A stretch of DNA of 64,000 bases from Paenibacillus sinensis (GCF_019904155.1 NZ_JAHCMB010000026.1:1-64000); one strand, 5' to 3'. Numbered from the stretch's first letter, positions 34,593 through 43,665 are shown. Translations and numbers: made by a program. The notes: a model not told the origin generated them from the sequence alone.

Positions 34593-35888
34593 ATGTTGAA
34601 GCTGGAAAAATTCGAACTGCCAACGGAAGGCGAGCAAATTATCATTGACGGAGGCAAACTTCAGGTTCCGGACCATCCGATCATTCCATTCATTGAAGGT
34701 GACGGAACGGGCCGGGATATCTGGAAAGCTTCCAAACGCGTGCTTGACGCTGCGGTAGAGAAGGCATACGGCGGCAAGAAGAGCATTGCCTGGTACGAGG
34801 TGTTCGCCGGAGAGAAGGCGTTCAATACATATGGAGAATGGCTGCCCAATGATACGCTCGAAGCGATTCGCGAATATATTGTAGCGATCAAGGGACCTCT
34901 CACAACTCCGATCGGCGGAGGCATCCGTTCCCTGAACGTGGCTCTGCGGCAGGAGCTGGATCTGTATGTCTGCCTGCGTCCCGTCCGCTATTTCGACGGC
35001 GTGCCTTCTCCGGTCAAGCATCCGGAGCTGGTCGACATGGTTATTTTCCGCGAGAATACGGAAGATATCTACGCCGGTATCGAATACCAGGAAGGTTCGG
35101 AGCAGGTCAAGAAGGTTATCGAATTTTTGCAGAATGAAATGGGTGTGAGCAAGATCCGCTTCCCGGAGACATCGGGCATCGGCATCAAGCCGGTATCCTC
35201 GGAAGGCTCCAAGCGTCTGGTTCGGGCAGCCGTCGAATATGCGGTCAAGCATGACCGCAAGAGCGTTACGCTGGTGCATAAAGGCAACATCATGAAGTTC
35301 ACGGAAGGCGCGTTCAAGAACTGGGGCTATGAAGTGGCCGAGCAGGAATTCGGCGACAAGGTGTTCACATGGAACCAGTACGACAAGATCAAGGAAGCCG
35401 AAGGCACCGACGCGGCCAACGCAGCCCAGAAAGCTGCCGAGCAGGAAGGCAAAATCATCATCAAGGACGCCATTGCGGACATCGCGCTGCAGCAGGTGCT
35501 GACGCGGCCGACGGACTTTGACGTAATCGCCACGCTGAACCTGAACGGCGACTACCTGTCCGACGCACTGGCAGCGCAAATCGGCGGAATCGGCATCGCG
35601 CCCGGCGCGAACATCAACTATGTGACCGGACATGCCATCTTTGAAGCGACTCACGGTACTGCGCCGAAATACGCAGACAAGGACGTTGTGAATCCGGGTT
35701 CGGTCGTACTGTCCGGCGTTATGATGCTGGAGCATCTGGGCTGGCAGGAAGCCGCCGATCTGATCTACAAAGGCATGGGAACGGCGATCAACAACAAGAC
35801 GGTTACGTACGATTTTGCACGTTTGATGGAAGGCGCAACCGAGCTTAAATGTTCGGAATTTGCTGACGAAGTCATCAAGCATATGTAG
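34593..35888 (+). CDS. icd: NADP-dependent isocitrate dehydrogenase
   Basis: This 431-residue enzyme oxidatively decarboxylates isocitrate to 2-oxoglutarate. Visible motifs are [14 protein letters not shown], the substrate-binding Ser/Asn region [13 protein letters not shown], the metal/active segment [17 protein letters not shown] and the nucleotide site [13 protein letters not shown], whose Lys/Tyr pattern indicates NADP. The start at 34593 follows AAGGAGGAG. It is co-directional with citZ, with a stem-loop between them, and closed by a terminator. Confidence 0.96.
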   Translation: MLKLEKFELPTEGEQIIIDGGKLQVPDHPIIPFIEGDGTGRDIWKASKRVLDAAVEKAYGGKKSIAWYEVFAGEKAFNTYGEWLPNDTLEAIREYIVAIKGPLTTPIGGGIRSLNVALRQELDLYVCLRPVRYFDGVPSPVKHPELVDMVIFRENTEDIYAGIEYQEGSEQVKKVIEFLQNEMGVSKIRFPETSGIGIKPVSSEGSKRLVRAAVEYAVKHDRKSVTLVHKGNIMKFTEGAFKNWGYEVAEQEFGDKVFTWNQYDKIKEAEGTDAANAAQKAAEQEGKIIIKDAIADIALQQVLTRPTDFDVIATLNLNGDYLSDALAAQIGGIGIAPGANINYVTGHAIFEATHGTAPKYADKDVVNPGSVVLSGVMMLEHLGWQEAADLIYKGMGTAINNKTVTYDFARLMEGATELKCSEFADEVIKHM

Positions 35889-35981
35889 GTCCGCAATCAG
35901 GCGGAGCCAGCACAACTTGTAACGGCTTTGACCATGTGTAACGGGACGATCGCTCCGTTATTGACAAATATATGAACGAAC

Positions 35982-36015
35982 AACCCCGCTTTATGGACGA
36001 TAAGGCGGGGTTTTT
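35982..36015 (+). terminator. Terminator after icd
   Basis: AACCCCGCTTTAT (35982-35994) pairs with ATAAGGCGGGGTT (36000-36012), followed by TTTTT. A second dyad (TAACGG/CCGTTA) precedes it at about 35939-35960. Confidence 0.85.
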
Positions 36016-36036
36016 CTTTTGGATTGATAGTCGATT

Positions 36037-36045
36037 TGCTATAAT
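36037..36045 (+). promoter_or_regulatory. Extended -10 promoter of the four-helix membrane protein
   Basis: TGCTATAAT is a perfect extended -10 about 50 bp before the start codon. No clear -35 is present, as is usual for this class. Confidence 0.6.
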
Positions 36046-36092
36046 ATCGTTAGATGTAACATAAATCATAGTAATGTTGGGAGGATCGTGTT

Positions 36093-36524
36093 ATGGACTG
36101 GCATGTGCTAATGTTTCTACATATGATCGGTACGGTGGCGCTCGGCTTCTATCTGGTGCTGCCTTTCGTCCTTAGCCGGACGGAGAAGCTGTCGCCTGCG
36201 GCCAAGGAAGGCACGCTCAGCGCGATCGGCGGCTTCAACCGGTTTGCCCAATACGGGCTTGTCATCCAGTTGCTGACCGGCGGCTACATGATGACCAAGA
36301 AAGATGACCTCTCGGTGCCCTGGATGATCGTCGTTACGCTGCTCCTGCTTGCCATGTTCGCACTTGCCGGCATTATGGGCAAACCTCTTCGCCTGGCTGC
36401 AAACGGTATGAAAGAGAACCGCGATGTCGCAAGCGAAACCGGCAAAATCCGGACGCTCAGCGCCCTGCTGGCGGTATTGCTGCTTGTGATGCTGTTCTTC
36501 ATGGTGTTTAACGAGATCATTTAA
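36093..36524 (+). CDS. Four-helix membrane protein, unknown
   Basis: This 143-residue hydrophobic protein has four predicted transmembrane helices (about 5-25, 48-66, 75-97, 120-140) and a charged loop between helices 3 and 4 (ANGMKENRDVASETGK). Two histidines near the start (H4, H10) lie in or beside helix 1 and could bind metal or heme, but this is speculation. I do not recognise a named family. It occupies the position where mdh often follows icd, with its own promoter and terminator. Confidence 0.65.
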   Translation: MDWHVLMFLHMIGTVALGFYLVLPFVLSRTEKLSPAAKEGTLSAIGGFNRFAQYGLVIQLLTGGYMMTKKDDLSVPWMIVVTLLLLAMFALAGIMGKPLRLAANGMKENRDVASETGKIRTLSALLAVLLLVMLFFMVFNEII

Positions 36525-36582
36525 AGAATCGTTTATTAGAATCGCTTAAAGAGCTGTTCCTTTGTTCTGTCTGTGTACGATG

Positions 36583-36628
36583 AAGCTGTGCTGCGGTCAT
36601 TTCGATGACTCCGGCACAGCTTTTTTTT
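36583..36628 (+). terminator. Terminator after the four-helix membrane protein
   Basis: AAGCTGTGC (36583-36591) pairs with GCACAGCTT (36614-36622), an inner GGTCAT/ATGAC stem extends it, and eight Ts follow. Confidence 0.9.
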
Positions 36629-36760
36629 CGCTGATTGAGCCTCACCCGATTGGTTAAGTTAATTAGCGTAAGGCTGGAACAACCGGAATAATAGATATGA
36701 ATCCAGCCATCCTAAAGAAAGTACGGGCCTGCCAGACAACTTATGAGAGGAGAATGAGAT

Positions 36761-37633
36761 ATGCCCGAGAGTAATACCCAGAACTTGAAGACCCTGCCTC
36801 CCCAGCATCAGGATCGCCAGCCTGGCTTAGAGTCGGTGATGACGCCGCGTCCCCAGTATGAGCCTAAAGACTACAAAGCGGCGGGCAAGCTGCTGGGCAA
36901 GGCGGCTCTCATTACAGGAGGAGACAGCGGGATCGGCCGCGCAGTGGCGGTAGCTTTTGCCAAAGAAGGCGCCGATGTGGTGATCTCTTATCTGAATGAA
37001 CATACCGACGCGGAGGAGACGAAGCGCCAGGTCGAACAGGAAGGACGCAAGTGCGTCCTCGTGTCCGGCGACATCGGTGTTGAAGCCTTTTGCCAGGACC
37101 TTATCAACAAGACGGTGGAAGGACTCGGCAAGCTGGACATTCTGATCAACAATGCGGCGGAGCAGCATCCGCAGGAGATGATCGAGAATATTACGAACGA
37201 GCAGCTCGAACGGACATTCCGTACCAATATATTCTCGATGTTCTATTTGACGAAAGCGGCGATGCCCCATTTGGGACAAGGCTCAACCATTGTAAATACG
37301 ACTTCGATAACGGCTTATCGGGGCAACCCTCAGCTGCTGGACTATTCTGCAACAAAAGGCGCCATTCTGGCGTTCACCCGCTCCCTGGCCATGAACCTTG
37401 TAAGCAAGGGTATTCGAGTCAATGCGGTGGCGCCGGGGCCGATCTGGACGCCGCTCATTCCGTCCACGTTCGACGAGAAGAAGGTCAGCGAGTTCGGCGC
37501 TTCCCAGCCGATGCAGCGTCCAGGTCAGCCGGAGGAGCTGGCTCCCGCCTATGTGTACCTCGCTTCCGACGATTCGTCGTATGTCAGCGGCCAGGTGATG
37601 CATGTCAACGGCGGTGAAATCGTAGGCGGCTGA
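36761..37633 (+). CDS. SDR oxidoreductase (general stress protein 39-like)
   Basis: This 290-residue short-chain dehydrogenase resembles YdaD/Gsp39 of B. subtilis. A 45-residue polar leader with DRQPGLESVMTPRPQYEP precedes the Rossmann fold. The cofactor motif TGGDSGIG is at 52-59, NNAAEQHP at 130-137, and the catalytic set is S182, Y195 and K199. YdaD is induced by the SigB general stress response and its substrate is unknown. GAGAGGAG precedes the start. No good SigB promoter was found here. It is monocistronic, just upstream of the TPP riboswitch. Confidence 0.88.
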   Translation: MPESNTQNLKTLPPQHQDRQPGLESVMTPRPQYEPKDYKAAGKLLGKAALITGGDSGIGRAVAVAFAKEGADVVISYLNEHTDAEETKRQVEQEGRKCVLVSGDIGVEAFCQDLINKTVEGLGKLDILINNAAEQHPQEMIENITNEQLERTFRTNIFSMFYLTKAAMPHLGQGSTIVNTTSITAYRGNPQLLDYSATKGAILAFTRSLAMNLVSKGIRVNAVAPGPIWTPLIPSTFDEKKVSEFGASQPMQRPGQPEELAPAYVYLASDDSSYVSGQVMHVNGGEIVGG

Positions 37634-37700
37634 TCTAACGCAGGTAATCCTGGCGGTGCCGTCTTTTTTGTAACAAAAGGGATAGGATTTAATGGGAATA

Positions 37701-37711
37701 TATGCTACACT
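37701..37711 (+). promoter_or_regulatory. Possible extended -10 of the thi operon
   Basis: TATGCTACACT contains TGC-TACACT, a partial extended -10, about 30 bp ahead of the riboswitch. No good -35 is seen. Confidence 0.35.
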
Positions 37712-37741
37712 ACCTGTGGTCACTCAATCAAATAGTCGTAG

Positions 37742-37827
37742 ACACTGGGGGCGCCGCAAGGCTGAGACGAACGCTTAAGTTCGGACCCTTCGAACCTGAT
37801 CTGGTTTATACCAGCGTAGGGAAGTGA
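37742..37827 (+). ncRNA. TPP riboswitch (THI element)
   Basis: The conserved core is unmistakable: GGCTGAGA at 37760-37767, then ACCCTTCGAACCTGATCTGG and TACCAGCGTAGGGAAGTG. The outer helix pairs CACT (37743 on) with AGTG (end). TPP binding should favour the downstream terminator and switch off the thi genes. Confidence 0.97.
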
Positions 37828-37879
37828 GAGCGAATGGACGTTTAATCAGCCTATTTTGGTTCAGTTAACGCGATTTCCG

Positions 37880-37907
37880 CCGCCTTCCTTCGGGAGGGCG
37901 GTTTTTT
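37880..37907 (+). terminator. Riboswitch expression-platform terminator
   Basis: CCGCCTTCC (37880-37888) pairs with GGAGGGCGG (37893-37901) around TTCG, followed by six Ts. Its position between aptamer and tenI indicates control by transcription attenuation. Confidence 0.88.
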
Positions 37908-37965
37908 GCTTTTGCATCCGGGAATGAGAAGCGGCGCACCGTGTCGGGAGAAAGGAGCATTATCC

Positions 37966-38622
37966 ATGCATCCCGAGATCCATCTCGTATCACAAGGAGA
38001 CATGAGCCTCGAATCTCTTCTTGCGATTGCTGCCGAGGCACATCCTTTCGTGGATTTCATTCATTTGCGGGAAAAAAGGCGCACCGCGAAGGAGCTGCTT
38101 CGGCTGGTAGAGGAGATGTCAGAGCAAGGCGTTCCGCTTGACAAAGTGATCGTGAACGATCGGTTGGATGTCGGCTTGGCCTGCGGGGCGGGAGGTGTTC
38201 AGCTTGCCGGACACAGCCTGTCTGTCACCGCTGCGCGGCGTCTTGCTCCCGGCGTCCGCCTGGGCTGCTCCGTCCATTCACCGGAGGAGGCGGCTGCAGC
38301 GGCCAAGGAAGGAGCGGACTTCTGCCTGTACGGTCATGTCTATGCAACGGCGAGCAAGCCCGGCCTTCCGGCAAGAGGGATTGGCGGATTGCAGGCAGCC
38401 GTACGGGCCTGCCCGGTTCCGGTTATCGCCATCGGCGGTATAAGTCCGGAGCAGGCCCGAGAAGTGCTGCGTACAGGAGCAGCCGGATTCGCGGTTCTGT
38501 CCGGAATTTGCGGTGCGGAAGATCCGGCATCGGCGGCGAGAGCTTACCGCGAGGCGGCAGAAGCCGCATTCGCATTTAAGGAAATTGCGGAAGGAGGTGG
38601 GGGTGTTGAAGGTGGTCATTAA
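37966..38622 (+). CDS. tenI: Thiazole tautomerase TenI
   Basis: This 218-residue TIM-barrel protein is related to ThiE. The segment YGHVYATASKPGLPARGIGG matches the TenI signature GHVFETxxKxGLxGRG rather than the ThiE pyrophosphate motif, so it is called the aromatase that isomerises the ThiG thiazole product. Because the families are close, ThiE activity is the alternative. The start at 37966 follows AAAGGAG. It is the first gene of the riboswitch-controlled operon and overlaps thiS by 17 nt. Confidence 0.82.
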   Translation: MHPEIHLVSQGDMSLESLLAIAAEAHPFVDFIHLREKRRTAKELLRLVEEMSEQGVPLDKVIVNDRLDVGLACGAGGVQLAGHSLSVTAARRLAPGVRLGCSVHSPEEAAAAAKEGADFCLYGHVYATASKPGLPARGIGGLQAAVRACPVPVIAIGGISPEQAREVLRTGAAGFAVLSGICGAEDPASAARAYREAAEAAFAFKEIAEGGGGVEGGH

Positions 38623-38809
38623 CGGAGAGAAAACCTTGCTCCAGGAGGAAAGCGGGACGCTCGCCGGGCTTCTCCGGCTTCCGGAATGGAAGGATCGGAG
38701 ACTGGTTGTGGAATTGAACGGAGAGATTGTCAGCCGGGAGGAATATGACAATATCATGTTGGCTGACGGCGACCGGATCGAGCTGGTGCATTTTGTGGGG
38801 GGAGGCTGA
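38606..38809 (+). CDS. thiS: Sulfur carrier protein ThiS
   Basis: This 67-residue beta-grasp protein ends in the required C-terminal Gly-Gly (VHFVGGG), which is adenylated by ThiF and thiocarboxylated to donate sulfur for thiazole. The start is not ATG: TTG at 38606 lies 8 nt after AAGGAGG and gives MKVVINGEK; GTG at 38603 is an alternative. It overlaps the end of tenI and ends 2 nt before thiF. Confidence 0.9.
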   Translation: MKVVINGEKTLLQEESGTLAGLLRLPEWKDRRLVVELNGEIVSREEYDNIMLADGDRIELVHFVGGG

Positions 38810-38811
38810 CC

Positions 38812-39846
38812 ATGAGCATGAAACCTGAAGAGGCAAGCCGTTACAGCAGGCAGGAACGCTTCTATGGAATCGGCGCCGAAGGCCAGCGCAGACTGGCGCA
38901 GAAGAAGGTGCTTATCGTTGGAGCGGGTGCCCTTGGCTCGGCCTGCGCGGAGACGATGGTCCGCTCAGGGGTAGGGCGTGTTACGCTCGTTGACCGCGAT
39001 TATGTGGAGTGGAGCAATCTCCAGCGGCAAAATCTATACGACGAAGCGGATGCCGCCGGGCGTATGCCGAAGGCGGTAGCCGCCGCGCGAAGGCTGCGAA
39101 GCGTCAATTCGGCGGTTGAAGTGGGGGGCATCGTCGCCGATATTACCGCGGGCGATATCGCCCTGTATATGAACGGCGTTGATCTGGTTCTGGATGCCTC
39201 AGACAATTTTGAGGTTCGGATGATCCTGAACGACATAACCGCGAAAATGGATATCCCCTGGATATACGGGGCCTGCACCGGCAGCTATGGCCTGTCGATG
39301 ACCATCGTTCCCGGACAGAGTGCCTGTCTGCACTGCCTGATGGACGGAATACCCGGAGGCATGGATACCTGCGACACGGCAGGCATTATCGGACCCGCTG
39401 TACAGATGACCGCCGCCTATCAGACTGCAGAGGCGCTGAAATGGCTGTCAGGCCGTACGGAAGCGCTGCGGGGCACGCTGGTCTCCTTCGACCTGTGGAC
39501 CAACCGTCACTCGTCCGTCCGCACGGACAAGCTGAAGCGCGCCGATTGTCCGTCATGCGGGGAGAAGCGTACCTACCCGTATCTGTCCGCAGCCTCGCAT
39601 TCCAGGACAGCCGTCCTGTGCGGCCGGGATACGGTGCAGATTTCTCCGCCGGCGCCGCTCAAGCTGGATTTGGAGGAGTGGGGAAGACGGCTGGCTCCCT
39701 ACGGAAGGGTGGAACGGAATCCGTATATGCTGTCTTTTACTGTGGAGCGGCACCGGTTGGCGGTGTTTCCGGACGGCCGCGTGCTGGTTCACGGAACCGA
39801 CGATCCTGTGGAGGCGAGATCGCTGTATCATCGTTATTTCGGGTAG
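38812..39846 (+). CDS. thiF: ThiS adenylyltransferase ThiF
   Basis: This 344-residue E1-like protein of the ThiF/MoeB family has the nucleotide-binding VGAGALGS, the DRDYVEWSNLQRQ motif, DASDNFEVR and the zinc-binding pairs CLHC and CPSC. About 100 C-terminal residues beyond the E1 core are extra and do not resemble a rhodanese, since no CxxGxR loop is visible. It activates the ThiS C-terminus. The start follows GGGGAGGC. Confidence 0.92.
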   Translation: MSMKPEEASRYSRQERFYGIGAEGQRRLAQKKVLIVGAGALGSACAETMVRSGVGRVTLVDRDYVEWSNLQRQNLYDEADAAGRMPKAVAAARRLRSVNSAVEVGGIVADITAGDIALYMNGVDLVLDASDNFEVRMILNDITAKMDIPWIYGACTGSYGLSMTIVPGQSACLHCLMDGIPGGMDTCDTAGIIGPAVQMTAAYQTAEALKWLSGRTEALRGTLVSFDLWTNRHSSVRTDKLKRADCPSCGEKRTYPYLSAASHSRTAVLCGRDTVQISPPAPLKLDLEEWGRRLAPYGRVERNPYMLSFTVERHRLAVFPDGRVLVHGTDDPVEARSLYHRYFG

Positions 39847-39904
39847 TCATCGACATGAAGCGTATGCTAGGTAATCCAATTGCGAATCAAGGAGGAATTA
39901 TTCA

Positions 39905-40678
39905 ATGATTCAGGATCTCTTTCATATCGGCGGCAAAAGCCTGAGCAGCCGCCTGTTCATCGGTACAGGCAAATACAGCCGCAACACGCTGATTCCGGAG
40001 GTGGTGGAAGCCTCCGGGTCGGAGGTTATCACTGTAGCTCTCCGGAGGGTCGATCCCGCTTCCCGGGAGGAAAACATTCTTACGCATATTCCTCCACATA
40101 TGACACTGCTTCCGAACACGTCCGGAGCGCGGACTGCGGAGGAGGCGGTGCGGATCGCGCGGCTGGCAAGAGCCGCGGGGATGGGGAATTGGGTGAAGAT
40201 CGAAGTGATCAACGATCAGAAATATCTCCTGCCTGATAATCTGGAGACGATCAAGGCTACGGAAATTCTGGCGGCGGAAGGCTTCGTCGTTCTGCCCTAT
40301 ATGAGCCCCGATCTGTCGGCGGCGCTGCGGCTGCGGGATGTCGGCGCTGCGGCGGTCATGCCGCTGGGCGCTCCCATCGGCAGCAACCGGGGGCTCAAGA
40401 CGAAGGAACTGGTCGGCATCCTGATCGAAGAGGCCGGACTGCCGGTCATTGTGGATGCCGGTATCGGCCGCCCGTCCGAGGCGGCCGAAGCGATGGAGAT
40501 GGGCGCCGCCGCCGTGCTGCTCAACACGGCGATCGCCACCGCCCGCGATCCGCTTCTGATGGCCGAAGCGTTCCGCGGCGCCGTTGCTGCCGGACGGCAG
40601 GCCTATCTGGCGGGTCTTGGAGCGGTTCAGAATACCGCAGAGGCTTCCTCACCGCTGACCGGCTTCCTGAGCGTGTAG
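39905..40678 (+). CDS. thiG: Thiazole synthase ThiG
   Basis: This 257-residue TIM barrel builds the thiazole ring from 1-deoxy-D-xylulose 5-phosphate, ThiS thiocarboxylate and dehydroglycine. The Schiff-base lysine is K98 in [21 protein letters not shown] and [11 protein letters not shown] are typical. AAGGAGGAA precedes the start; thiH follows 12 bp later. Confidence 0.96.
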   Translation: MIQDLFHIGGKSLSSRLFIGTGKYSRNTLIPEVVEASGSEVITVALRRVDPASREENILTHIPPHMTLLPNTSGARTAEEAVRIARLARAAGMGNWVKIEVINDQKYLLPDNLETIKATEILAAEGFVVLPYMSPDLSAALRLRDVGAAAVMPLGAPIGSNRGLKTKELVGILIEEAGLPVIVDAGIGRPSEAAEAMEMGAAAVLLNTAIATARDPLLMAEAFRGAVAAGRQAYLAGLGAVQNTAEASSPLTGFLSV

Positions 40679-40690
40679 GAGGGATTGAAT

Positions 40691-41806
40691 ATGAGCTTTT
40701 ATGATACCCTTTTGAAGCTGGAAAATATGCCGTTTGCCGACAAGTTCGCGCAATATGGCAGCAAGGATGTGGAACGGGCGTTGTCCCGTGAGAAGCTGGA
40801 GCCGGAGGATCTGCTTGCCTTACTGTCTCCGGCAGCCGGCCCCTATCTGGAGGAGATGGCCCAGAAGGCGAACCGGATCACCCGGGCGCATTTCGGCTAT
40901 GCGGTCCAGCTGTTCACGCCGATGTACGTGGCGGATTACTGTGTCAACCAATGCACCTACTGCAGCTTCAGCGCCGAGCATGATTTTGCGCGGAAGAAGC
41001 TGACGATGGAGGAGGTTGAGCGCGAGGCGTCAGCGATTGCCGCGACGGGGCTTCGCCATATTCTCCTGCTGACAGGGGAATCCCGGAAGGATTCGCCCGT
41101 CAGCTATGTGAAGGAATGCGCGGGGGTTCTCCGCAGGCATTTCTCGTCCGTAAGCATTGAGGTTAATCCGCTGTCGCTTGAGGAATACCGGGAGCTTGCG
41201 GCATGCGGAGTTGACGGGCTTACCCTGTTCCAGGAGGTATACGACCGGGAGACCTATGCCCGCCTGCATGTCAAAGGGCCGAAGCGGAACTTCAGGGCCC
41301 GGCTGGACGCGCCGGAGCGCGGCTGCCAGGCCGGTTTCCGCTCCGTGACCATCGGCGCGCTGCTCGGTCTCTCCGACTGGCGCCGAGAAGCATTCGTGAC
41401 GGCCATGCATGCGCGGTATCTCCAGGACCGCTACCCGGGAACCGAGATCAGCATTGCGCCACCCCGGTTTCGGCCTTACCTGGGCAGCTTCAGCCCGGAA
41501 TCGGATGTAACCGACCGGGCGCTTGTGCAGATTATCCTTGCCTATCGGCTGTTTCTGCCCCGTTCGGGCCTTACGCTGTCGACCCGCGAACCTGCGGCGC
41601 TGCGGGACCGGATGGTGCATCTGGGCATCACTAAAATTTCGGCGGGAGTAACGACGGAGGTGGGCGGCCATACAGGCGGCGGAGGCACGCCGCAGTTCGA
41701 AATTTCCGACGAGCGGAACGTGCCGGAGATCCGGGAGATGCTGTACCGGAGCGGTCTGCAGCCGGTGTTCAAGGACTGGGATATCCTGGCGGAAGAGCTG
41801 GTTTGA
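40691..41806 (+). CDS. thiH: Tyrosine lyase ThiH (2-iminoacetate synthase)
   Basis: This 371-residue radical SAM enzyme cleaves tyrosine to dehydroglycine (2-iminoacetate) and p-cresol. The [4Fe-4S] cluster cysteines are C84, C88 and C91 (CVNQCTYC). The rest follows the ThiH barrel plus BATS domain, with GGHTGGGGTPQFEISDER near the end. The ATG at 40691 is 7 nt after AGGAGGG; a TTG two codons earlier is too near the ribosome site. It replaces the oxygen-dependent glycine oxidase ThiO found in Bacillus. It is the last gene of the operon. Confidence 0.93.
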   Translation: MSFYDTLLKLENMPFADKFAQYGSKDVERALSREKLEPEDLLALLSPAAGPYLEEMAQKANRITRAHFGYAVQLFTPMYVADYCVNQCTYCSFSAEHDFARKKLTMEEVEREASAIAATGLRHILLLTGESRKDSPVSYVKECAGVLRRHFSSVSIEVNPLSLEEYRELAACGVDGLTLFQEVYDRETYARLHVKGPKRNFRARLDAPERGCQAGFRSVTIGALLGLSDWRREAFVTAMHARYLQDRYPGTEISIAPPRFRPYLGSFSPESDVTDRALVQIILAYRLFLPRSGLTLSTREPAALRDRMVHLGITKISAGVTTEVGGHTGGGGTPQFEISDERNVPEIREMLYRSGLQPVFKDWDILAEELV

Positions 41807-41832
41807 TCAAACCTTATGTTTGAAGCAATCCC

Positions 41833-41860
41833 TTTCACCGCCGTTCCGATATGATATGAT
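41833..41860 (+). promoter_or_regulatory. Promoter of the fumarase gene
   Basis: -35 TTTCAC (41833-41838) and -10 TATGAT (41855-41860) are spaced 16 bp apart, about 65 bp before the start codon. Confidence 0.5.
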
Positions 41861-41925
41861 AGATGCAGAATGGAATCTGACAATATCCATATGATTACCG
41901 GGACGACGGAGAGGAGTATGATGCA

Positions 41926-43488
41926 ATGCGGCGGTTTGAAGACAGCCTGTACGAACTGATTGTTGAAACATCCACCAACCTGCCGGGTGATGTGCGCCAT
42001 GCGATCGCCGAGGGACGCAGCCGGGAAGACCGGGCCTCGCGCTCGGGCCTTGCGCTCGCGACCATCGCGCAAAATATCGGTATGGCAGAGACGGAAGTTT
42101 CGCCGATCTGCCAGGACACCGGCATGCCCACTTTTATCATTCATACGCCGGTGGGCGTCAATCAGCTGGCGATCAAACGGGATATCGAAGCCGCCGTCCA
42201 GAGAGCGACGAAGGAAGGCAAGCTGCGGCCGAATTCCGTCGATTCGCTGACCGGGGCGAACAGCGGCGACAATCTGGGCGGAGGCACTCCTGTTATCCAT
42301 TTTGAGCAGTGGGAAGAAGATCAAATCGATGTCCGCCTGATTCTGAAGGGTGGCGGCTGCGAGAACAAGAACATCCAGTACAGTCTTCCAGCCGAGCTCG
42401 AAGGTCTGGGCAAGGCCGGACGAGATCTTGACGGCATCCGCAAGTGTATTCTGCATGCCGTGTATCAGGCTCAGGGGCAGGGCTGCAGCGCCGGTTTCAT
42501 CGGTGTAGGCATCGGCGGCGACCGGGCCTCCGGCTACGAGCTTGCGAAGAAGCAGCTGTTCCGGAAGACGGACGACACGAACCCGGTGCCGGAGCTGGCC
42601 GCGCTGGAGGACTACATACTGGAGCATGCCAATGAGCTCGGCATCGGCACGATGGGCTTCGGCGGCGAGGTCACGCTGCTGGGCTGCAAGGTTGGCGCGA
42701 TGAACCGGCTGCCGGCCAGCTTCTTCGTCTCCGTAGCGTATAACTGCTGGGCCTTCCGGCGCCAGGGGGTGCTGCTCGACGCCGGGACCGGCGAAATCCG
42801 CGAGTGGCTGTATGAACGCGGAACCGGCATATCCGTCGAGGCGGAAGGATCGACGGCTGGAGCTGCTCTGGAGTCAGCACCGGAAGCTGCTCCGGCTGCT
42901 CCCGCCTCGCGCGAGGTCCGGCTGACGACGCCGATCAGCGAAGAGGACATCCGGTCCCTTCGTGTCGGGGATGTCGTCATCCTCTCGGGTGAGATGCATA
43001 CCGGGCGCGATGCGCTGCATAAGCATCTCATCGATCATGACTCTCCGGTGGGCCTCGCCGGGGGCGTTATCTACCACTGCGGCCCCGTCATGCTGCACGA
43101 TGAGGAAGGCTGGCATGTGAAGGCGGCGGGACCGACGACGAGCATCCGCGAGGAGCCGTACCAGGCCGACATTATCCGTAAATTCGGCATCCGGGCCGTC
43201 ATCGGCAAGGGCGGCATGGGAGCGAAGACGCTTCAGGCGCTGGGCGAACAAGGCGCCGTCTACCTGAATGCGATCGGAGGAGCGGCGCAGTATTACGCCG
43301 AATGCATCAAGAACGTGAACGGCGCAGACTTCATGGAGTTCGGCGTTCCGGAAGCGATGTGGCATTTGCAGGTCGAGGGCTTTGCGGCAATCGTTACGAT
43401 GGATTCGCACGGCGGCAGCCTGCATGCGGATGTTGAGAAGAATTCGGCCGAGAAGCTTGCCGGATTGCGCGAGCCGGTGTTTAAGTAA
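41926..43488 (+). CDS. Class I fumarate hydratase (fused alpha and beta domains)
   Basis: This 520-residue iron-sulfur hydro-lyase interconverts fumarate and malate. The cluster-ligand cysteines are C62 (CQDTGMP), C187 (GQGCSAG) and C274 (YNCWAF). An Ala/Pro-rich linker (about 310-325) joins the alpha domain to the beta domain (LTTPISEEDIRSLRVGDVV to the C-terminal GGSLHADVEK). Class I enzymes are oxygen-sensitive, in contrast to the oxygen-stable FumC of Bacillus. GAGAGGAG precedes the start. L(+)-tartrate dehydratase is a related alternative, but the fused form and context favour fumarase. Confidence 0.9.
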   Translation: MRRFEDSLYELIVETSTNLPGDVRHAIAEGRSREDRASRSGLALATIAQNIGMAETEVSPICQDTGMPTFIIHTPVGVNQLAIKRDIEAAVQRATKEGKLRPNSVDSLTGANSGDNLGGGTPVIHFEQWEEDQIDVRLILKGGGCENKNIQYSLPAELEGLGKAGRDLDGIRKCILHAVYQAQGQGCSAGFIGVGIGGDRASGYELAKKQLFRKTDDTNPVPELAALEDYILEHANELGIGTMGFGGEVTLLGCKVGAMNRLPASFFVSVAYNCWAFRRQGVLLDAGTGEIREWLYERGTGISVEAEGSTAGAALESAPEAAPAAPASREVRLTTPISEEDIRSLRVGDVVILSGEMHTGRDALHKHLIDHDSPVGLAGGVIYHCGPVMLHDEEGWHVKAAGPTTSIREEPYQADIIRKFGIRAVIGKGGMGAKTLQALGEQGAVYLNAIGGAAQYYAECIKNVNGADFMEFGVPEAMWHLQVEGFAAIVTMDSHGGSLHADVEKNSAEKLAGLREPVFK

Positions 43489-43543
43489 TATTTAAGCGAT
43501 ATGAGTAATTCAAGTGATAAGGGATATAAGTAAATTGATTTAA

Positions 43544-43633
43544 GCAACTCAAGGAATTCAAGTTATCCGAGAAGTTCAAGAAGTTCAAGGAATTCGAGAG
43601 GTTCACAAGGTTCAAGTAATCCAAGCGGTACGG
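43544..43633 (+). repeat. Degenerate 9-bp tandem repeat (ten units)
   Basis: From 43544 the sequence divides into ten 9-mers such as GAAGTTCAA, GGAATTCAA and AAGGTTCAA (consensus close to GNANTTCAA). In one frame it would read repeated Ser-Arg/Asn-Ser tripeptides, but a TAA upstream and the lack of a ribosome site argue against translation. Confidence 0.8.
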
Positions 43634-43635
43634 CA

Positions 43636-43665
43636 GGACCGGGCATCTGATGCCCGGTCCTTGTT
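43636..43665 (+). terminator. Terminator downstream of fumarase
   Basis: GGACCGGGCAT (43636-43646) pairs with ATGCCCGGTCC (43650-43660), with TTGTT after it. Together with the repeat array it fills the gap; 43666-43890 holds no supported gene. Confidence 0.75.

Noticed and set aside
34491..35915. 474-codon minus-strand frame opposite icd
   Set aside because: Composition and exact coincidence with icd show it is a shadow frame.
36640..36700. SigB promoter ahead of the stress-type SDR
   Set aside because: GGTTAA and a G-rich segment 14 bp later resemble the consensus only weakly (about half of the -10 matches), so it was not listed.
43501..43650. Ser/Arg/Asn-repeat peptide read from the 9-bp array
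   Set aside because: An in-frame TAA separates the only ATG from the repeats and there is no ribosome site.
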